64,000 bases of DNA from an uncultured Bacilli bacterium (GTDB lineage Bacteria; Bacillota_I; Bacilli_A; RF39; UBA660), in assembly GCA_910588195.1 (NCBI GenBank), contig CAJUPN010000004.1, forward strand, positions 1 through 64,000. The letters run 5' to 3'. The notes beneath the pieces are model-generated. The model worked only from the letters and a program-made list of their open reading frames with translations. It did not search any database and was not told the origin of the DNA. The translations under genes and the position numbers were made by a program. Shown piece after piece: positions 59,199-64,000 of this stretch (positions within the stretch are counted from its first letter, which is position 1; the number at the start of each line of letters is the position of its first letter).

Positions 59199-61697
59199 TT
59201 ATAGGTTATTTGACATATCTTGAGATATACCTTGAACATTATTTATAGCAGTTCTTAATTCCTCTGCATTATTTATTGTCATTTCTGAAAAACTTCTATA
59301 TAAAGCATTTCTCTCTTCTTCAGTCAAATTCATAATGTCACTAACAAATGCTTGTCTTTCCACTTCATCTGAAACAATTTGTGATACAAATACATCTACA
59401 CTAGCAGCCTCTTGTGCATTAATATCATCTGGTTGATTTAATTCATCAAGTAAATCAGCATTAGCATTAGGATCTACACCATTTTGTTCCAAAGGGAAAT
59501 CTTGTTGATTCATATCTTCTTCAATTATTTCTTGATTTAAGCCATCACCTAAAGCAGATAAGACTTCCTCTTCATTAACATCAGCTCCATAATTTTCAGA
59601 GTTTAAAACACCACCAGTAGAAGCCTCAACATTTCTACTGACAATATCTTCTAATGCTTCTTCTTGTTCTAAAGAGTCTCCAACAATTTTCTTTTTCTTT
59701 TTTCCAAATCTAAACTTAGAGAAGAATTTTCCTAAACCATTACCTTTTTTTTCTTCTTCGCTAACCTTAGCAACATCCATCATACCGAATTGATCACCTT
59801 CTAAATTAAAGTGATATCCACCAAATTTAGCAAATAATACTGGCATATTATCAACAGTTACTTTTGGAATATTATATTTTTCTTGATATGCTCCTCTATT
59901 TTTTGGATCATTATAATCTTTAAAGCTTTTATCAAGTTTCTTTTGGAATGAAGAAACAACATCTTGAATTTCTCTTTGATCTAATGAATATCCATCGCCA
60001 ATAATAACTCCAGTTGAACGAGAGTCAATAAATCCATAATCTTTTTTATCTTTTACGATAGCAAAACGAAGTTCCCCAGTTTTAGGCACAGCTCTAACTT
60101 TAAATTTAATTCCACTACGTTTATTATGTTTATTAAATTCTTTAGTTACCTTGCGAGCAATACTATTTAATTTAAAGGTAGTTGCTTTATACTGAGCCCA
60201 AGCAACAAAGTCAGGTATGCTAGATGCAAGCTCAACAATACCACCACCAAGAGCAGCAACCAAACCAACAAATTTCGCTGCTCCAGCTATACTAAGTGTT
60301 GGAATACTAAATCCAAGCCCAGCAGCCGCTAAAGCTACAATAAAACATGATATTGAAATTTTTCTTGCTATCATTCTATGGGAACTAATAACACGTTTAG
60401 CACCTTTCATTACTTCTTTAAGATTTTCTGTCATTCCATTTTGTGGAGGAAGTTGTCCTAAGTCTTCGTCTAAATCTTCATCAGAAGTACCATTTCCTTG
60501 ATCACCTAAATTATTTCCAGAAGTAAGATCATCTCCTAAATCTTCATCTCTTTGGCTTCCCAAACCAGAATTATCTCCCGAGCCAGAATTATTTCCAGAA
60601 GTAAGATTATCTTCTAAACCTTCATCTCCTTGGCTTCCTAATCCTTCATCTTCTTGATTTCCTGTCCCAGAATTATTTCCAGAGCCTAGACTATTATTTC
60701 CACTTAAATCAACTTTTACTTCAATATTTTTATCTATTTGTTTATTTATTGCTTCACCAACTGATTTCTCATCTACTCTGTCAATAAAACGATTATCTAA
60801 CTTACAATCCACTCTTTTAGCTTTAAGTTGGTCAAGTGTTAAACTAGTATTTAAAGCAACTTTTTCAATAAATTTATCAACTACTTCTTGAATAGCTTCT
60901 GAACTAATATCTGCAGCAGCTATTTCTGGAGCATATTTTTGAAGACCAATATCACCACATTGGCAGTAAACTTTATAAACATCCTTATTTTCATCATAAA
61001 CTACTTCAACTTCAAATTTATCATATTTACTGTTATCAACAGTAGTTACAGGTTCTACAGGCGCAACTACAGCTTCTACTGAAGGATCAACACTATTCCC
61101 TTTAAGTAAACCTTTAAGTTCTTCTCTTAACTCTTGAAATCTATTAACAGCCCAATCATCCATTTGATATGGTACTTTATGCTCATATTCATTTTCAATT
61201 CCTGCATATGGTTCAATTCCTAAAAGTTCTCCCATTTCTTTACGAATCGCATTTATTCTATCAATATTCGCAAAAATCTCCGGATGCTCCTTAGCTATTC
61301 CTTTAAGTTCTTCTCTTAATTCTTGGAATTTATCAATTGCCCAATCATCCATTTGATATGGTATTGCATGTTCATTTTCATTTTCAATTCCAACATATGG
61401 TTCAATTCCTAATAATTCTCCCATTTCTTTACGAATTGCATTTACACGGTCCATAACATCGCTTTCATTATTTCTAACAGGTTCACGTAATGAACCATTT
61501 TTTATATCATTTAACTTAGTACGTAGTTCTTGAAATCTATTAACAGCCCAATCATCCATCTGATATGGTATTGCATGCTCATATTCATCCTCAATTCCAA
61601 CTTTTGGTTCAATACCAAGTAAACTTCCCATTTCTGCACGAATTTCATCAATTGTCATATCAGAAAACGGAATTTGATTTTGATTATCAATATTCAT
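59199..61697 (-). CDS. Large membrane protein with three N-terminal repeats and a domain shared with the 271-aa protein
   Basis: Not recognised; about 832 aa. Three about 50-residue repeats near the N-terminus (see 61110-61649) each contain GELLGIEPY, a VPYQMDDWAVNRFQELR type segment and a helix. Next come an alpha/beta segment of about 110 residues, a Gly/Asn/Asp-rich low-complexity linker (GNNSGSG, GSQGDEGLED) and two hydrophobic helices near residues 455-497 (ISCFIVALAAAGLGFSI, FVGLVAALGGGIVELAS). Then follows the domain shared with the 271-aa protein (about 510-640) and an acidic tail. No signal peptide, so both ends are probably cytoplasmic. ATG at 61697 follows GGGAGGAATAAAA. Confidence 0.7.
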   Translation of the reverse strand: MNIDNQNQIPFSDMTIDEIRAEMGSLLGIEPKVGIEDEYEHAIPYQMDDWAVNRFQELRTKLNDIKNGSLREPVRNNESDVMDRVNAIRKEMGELLGIEPYVGIENENEHAIPYQMDDWAIDKFQELREELKGIAKEHPEIFANIDRINAIRKEMGELLGIEPYAGIENEYEHKVPYQMDDWAVNRFQELREELKGLLKGNSVDPSVEAVVAPVEPVTTVDNSKYDKFEVEVVYDENKDVYKVYCQCGDIGLQKYAPEIAAADISSEAIQEVVDKFIEKVALNTSLTLDQLKAKRVDCKLDNRFIDRVDEKSVGEAINKQIDKNIEVKVDLSGNNSLGSGNNSGTGNQEDEGLGSQGDEGLEDNLTSGNNSGSGDNSGLGSQRDEDLGDDLTSGNNLGDQGNGTSDEDLDEDLGQLPPQNGMTENLKEVMKGAKRVISSHRMIARKISISCFIVALAAAGLGFSIPTLSIAGAAKFVGLVAALGGGIVELASSIPDFVAWAQYKATTFKLNSIARKVTKEFNKHNKRSGIKFKVRAVPKTGELRFAIVKDKKDYGFIDSRSTGVIIGDGYSLDQREIQDVVSSFQKKLDKSFKDYNDPKNRGAYQEKYNIPKVTVDNMPVLFAKFGGYHFNLEGDQFGMMDVAKVSEEEKKGNGLGKFFSKFRFGKKKKKIVGDSLEQEEALEDIVSRNVEASTGGVLNSENYGADVNEEEVLSALGDGLNQEIIEEDMNQQDFPLEQNGVDPNANADLLDELNQPDDINAQEAASVDVFVSQIVSDEVERQAFVSDIMNLTEEERNALYRSFSEMTINNAEELRTAINNVQGISQDMSNNL
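61110..61649 (-). repeat. Three protein-level repeats in the 833-aa gene
   Basis: Units at 61649-61503, 61451-61296 and 61259-61110 encode about 50 residues each with the shared core IRxEMGxLLGIEP, GIExExEH, PYQMDDWA and FQELRxxL. Units 2 and 3 are closest (NAIRKEMGELLGIEPY in both). Spacers differ in length and sequence. Confidence 0.92.
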
Positions 61698-61734
61698 TTT
61701 TATTCCTCCCACAATATTCTTTCAAACGAGACTT

Positions 61735-61763
61735 ATGTTACCAAAAAACGGGCTTTTAGTCAA
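61735..61763 (-). promoter_or_regulatory. Putative promoter of the 833-aa/DUF1292 operon
   Basis: -35 TTGACT (61763-61758), 17-base spacer, -10 TAACAT (61740-61735) on the minus strand. The -10 box matches only 4 of 6. Confidence 0.55.
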
Positions 61764-61839
61764 GTTTCAGAACACTTTCCTACTATATAAATAAATTTTA
61801 TCAAAAATTTATACAAATGTATACACTTTTTTGTAAACC

Positions 61840-64000
61840 TTACAGATTTTCAAGCTTAACGCTGACTAATTTTGACACACCTGATTCTTGCATTGTAATA
61901 CCATAAAGCGTATTAGCATATTCCATTGTTCTCTTCTTATGCGTAATTACAATAAACTGACTAGCATTTTCATATTCTTGTAAATAAGTTCCAAATTGAT
62001 CAACATTAGCTTCATCTAAAGCCGCTTCAACTTCATCTAAAATACAAAATGGTACTATTCTAATATTTAAAATACTAAATAAAAGTGCAATCGCAGTTAA
62101 AGTCATTTCTCCACCCGAAAGTGTATTAATACTCTTTAAATTCTTCCCTGGTGGGTGTGCTGATATATCAACACCTGTTGTAAGCATATCTTCAGGGTCG
62201 GTTAAAATCAATTCAGCATTACCTCCCCTAAATAACTTTTTAAATACTTTTCCAAACTCTTCATTTACTTTATTAAAAGTCTCTTCAAATCTTAGTTTCA
62301 TCGTATTATCTAAATCATTAATAATTTCTAATAAATTAGCAATGGCTTTTTCTAAATCTGTTTTTTGTTCAACTAAGAAAGTATACCTTGTATTAATTCT
62401 TTCATATTCTTGGATAGCTCCAACATTAACTTCTCCTAAATCACGAATATCTCGTCTTAAATGATTAACCTTAGTTCGAGCAACAGCCTCATCCATATCC
62501 AAGCTATATTCATTAATAGCTTTTTCATAAGTCATTTGATATTCATCACTTAACTTAGCAAGTAAATTATCTAATTTAACATCCATTTTTCCAATATTAA
62601 CTTCAATATCTCGAAGCTCATTTTGTCTTCTATTATATTCTGAATTATTCTTACGATTTATAGATTCTAATTCATTAATATTATTTACTAAATCATTTTT
62701 ATCAGTCTTTTTAGAATTAAGTTTTAAATTTAACTCATCTCTTTTAGTAGTATATTTTAAATATAATTCTAACACTTCATCTAGTTCTTTATCAGTATTA
62801 TTATTTAAAACATTATTAGTCCCTTTTAACTCTAGAGAACAGTTTTCTAAAGATTCTTCCAAAGACTTTTTATCAAATTCTTTTCTAGCAATTTGTTCTT
62901 TTAAACTAGCAATTTCGCCTTGAATATTAAAAATCCTATTTTCTTCAATTTTTAAATCATCATCAATTTTATTAATATGTTCTTCTATTAATTTAATTTC
63001 ATTTGTAAGTATATCTCCATTTTTTATTAAAGACTCTAATTCAAACTTAGCATTAATAAGCCCTGTACTTGCTTTATTAATACCACCACTCATGGCACCA
63101 CCTGTATGAAGTAATTCGCCATCAAGAGTAATAATACGATAACGGTAATTCAGTTTCTTACCCAACTTATTCATTGTATCAATATTATCTACAATTAAAG
63201 TATTACCTAACTGATTTTTTATAATGGCATCATATAAAGGATTATACTTAACTAAAGATGAAGCGACATCTATAAAACCAGCTGTACTTTTACAAACACT
63301 TAAATCATCTTCCTGAACATTTCTTCCCTTTATAATACTAATTGGAAAAAAAGTTGCTCGACCAAGTTTATTATCTTTCAAATAATTTATAGCATTCTTC
63401 CCTGCTATTTCATCATCTACAACTATTACATTAGAATTAGCACCAAGAGCAATTTCTAGAGCTTTTACATACTTTTCTTCAGTATCAATTAATTTAACTA
63501 ATACATCATGAATACCAGACAGTCTTGGATTATTTAATACACTTTTTACTGCATAAGGTAGTTTAGCATCATTTTCAATATTCTCTTTCAAAACTTCAAT
63601 CTTATTTTTTATATTCAATAAATTTCTTGATTTTGTACTCAATTCCCCAGTTAAAGTTTCTTTTCTAATGCCTAGAACTCTATATTCTTCTCTTTGTTCA
63701 TCTAAATTCTTCGCTTTTTTCTCTAAAGTGTTTTTAATCTCTGAACTTTCTCCCTCTAAAGCTTTTATATCTTTTTTAAGTTCTATTTCTCTTTCTTTAA
63801 GTAAAAGAATATTACTTTCAAGTTTAGCATCACTAACCTCATACTTTTTACGTTCCATAATTACTTGTTTACGAGTTTGTGATGATGATATATTTTCATT
63901 CACTTTAATTAATTCTTCGTTTAAAGAACTTATTTCTTCATCTAACTTAATACTTTGTAACTTCAAATTTTCAAGTTTCGAACTTTCCTTAGTCCCCTCA
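61840..64000 (-). CDS. smc: Chromosome segregation protein SMC, C-terminal part (5' end beyond the window)
   Basis: Condensin ATPase that organises and segregates the chromosome. The frame is open to the window edge, so only about 720 of the usual 1,180 residues are seen. Going from the edge to the end: a coiled coil, the hinge domain (PYAVKSVLNNPRLSGIHDVL, NVIVVDDEIAGKNAINYL, LGRATFFPISI, AMSGGINKAS), the returning coiled coil, then the C-terminal head with the ABC signature NTLSGGEMTLTAIALLF and Walker B PFCILDEVEAALDEANV. All key residues visible are intact. Terminator is weak, perhaps the small hairpin near 61810. Confidence 0.97.
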   Translation of the reverse strand, partial: EGTKESSKLENLKLQSIKLDEEISSLNEELIKVNENISSSQTRKQVIMERKKYEVSDAKLESNILLLKEREIELKKDIKALEGESSEIKNTLEKKAKNLDEQREEYRVLGIRKETLTGELSTKSRNLLNIKNKIEVLKENIENDAKLPYAVKSVLNNPRLSGIHDVLVKLIDTEEKYVKALEIALGANSNVIVVDDEIAGKNAINYLKDNKLGRATFFPISIIKGRNVQEDDLSVCKSTAGFIDVASSLVKYNPLYDAIIKNQLGNTLIVDNIDTMNKLGKKLNYRYRIITLDGELLHTGGAMSGGINKASTGLINAKFELESLIKNGDILTNEIKLIEEHINKIDDDLKIEENRIFNIQGEIASLKEQIARKEFDKKSLEESLENCSLELKGTNNVLNNNTDKELDEVLELYLKYTTKRDELNLKLNSKKTDKNDLVNNINELESINRKNNSEYNRRQNELRDIEVNIGKMDVKLDNLLAKLSDEYQMTYEKAINEYSLDMDEAVARTKVNHLRRDIRDLGEVNVGAIQEYERINTRYTFLVEQKTDLEKAIANLLEIINDLDNTMKLRFEETFNKVNEEFGKVFKKLFRGGNAELILTDPEDMLTTGVDISAHPPGKNLKSINTLSGGEMTLTAIALLFSILNIRIVPFCILDEVEAALDEANVDQFGTYLQEYENASQFIVITHKKRTMEYANTLYGITMQESGVSKLVSVKLENL

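Noticed and set aside
1..64000. CRISPR arrays, insertion sequences, prophage or integrase genes
   Set aside because: No regularly spaced direct repeats with unique spacers and no transposase, integrase or phage structural genes were seen.
1..64000. Mycoplasma-type genetic code (TGA = Trp)
   Set aside because: TGA serves as a stop for genes such as the ABC-F gene at 25971, tryptophan is encoded by TGG, and there are many wall-related genes.

Overview
The window looks like a chromosomal segment of a low-GC, anaerobic, Gram-positive bacterium of the Bacillota, most likely a gut-type lineage of the class Bacilli (RF39/Erysipelotrichales-like). The reasons are very AT-rich DNA, strong AGGAGGTGA-type ribosome binding sites, YneF-YceD-L32 and HrcA-GrpE-DnaK-DnaJ gene orders, a CIRCE element, HelD, a class III (anaerobic) ribonucleotide reductase and a SpoIIP-type amidase. 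TGA is used as a stop (for example at the end of the ABC-F gene), so this is not a Mycoplasma code-4 genome. The genus cannot be fixed from sequence reading alone. Almost everything is on the minus strand; only three genes (157-2883, 5041-6783, 50237-50869) read rightwards. I see no insertion sequence, prophage, CRISPR array or rRNA operon, and no gene-free stretch longer than 300 bases.

Layout. 1-7300: a GspE/PilB-type ATPase with a 26-residue N-terminal tandem repeat and a long acidic tail, convergent with rpsB-tsf, then a divergent transglutaminase-like protein and a small unknown. 7340-14713: M29 aminopeptidase, GNAT protein, an XRE-CYTH fusion regulator, a two-permease ABC exporter, a small YdcF-like protein and an unknown helical protein. 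14774-24264: two paralogous peptide-sensing/detoxification modules, each coded in the order response regulator, BcrA-like ATPase, permease, histidine kinase, each with evenly spaced direct repeats in front of the ATPase gene. Between them sit an OatA-like acyltransferase with a duplicated SGNH domain and a rhodanese lipoprotein. 24325-31977: DUF3795 and DUF4026/DUF2314 proteins, an ABC-F ATPase preceded by a five-codon leader ORF and competing hairpins, a NatAB-like exporter, a GntR-controlled ABC operon with a visible operator, and a small unknown.

32047-37907: mostly lineage-specific membrane and surface proteins (XRE regulator with zinc ribbon, an Ig-like membrane protein, a glycine-rich exported protein with a 17-base homopolymer at its promoter) and tRNA-Met(CAT). 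38025-46818: housekeeping genes rpmF, yceD, yneF, helD, obgE, a stand-alone Smr protein, a PfkB-like protein with a damaged active-site motif, tRNA-Arg(TCT), spoIIP and unknowns. 46923-50869: dut-nrdG-nrdD facing a Crp/Fnr regulator, with a perfect palindrome placed at -41.5 of the nrd promoter and over the -35 of the regulator's own promoter.

50908-57349: hrcA-grpE-dnaK-pepF-dnaJ heat-shock cluster with oligoendopeptidase F inserted, under a consensus promoter and CIRCE-like operator. 57390-64000: a lipoprotein, two members of an apparently undescribed membrane-protein family (271 aa and 833 aa, the larger with three N-terminal repeats), a DUF1292 protein, and the 3' part of smc running off the right edge.

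How the genes work together: much of the accessory content (three exporter operons, two two-component modules, ABC-F, acyltransferase) points to defence of the envelope and ribosome against antimicrobial peptides and antibiotics. Each of these loci appears to carry its own local sensing device: response-regulator repeats, a leader peptide, or a GntR operator.
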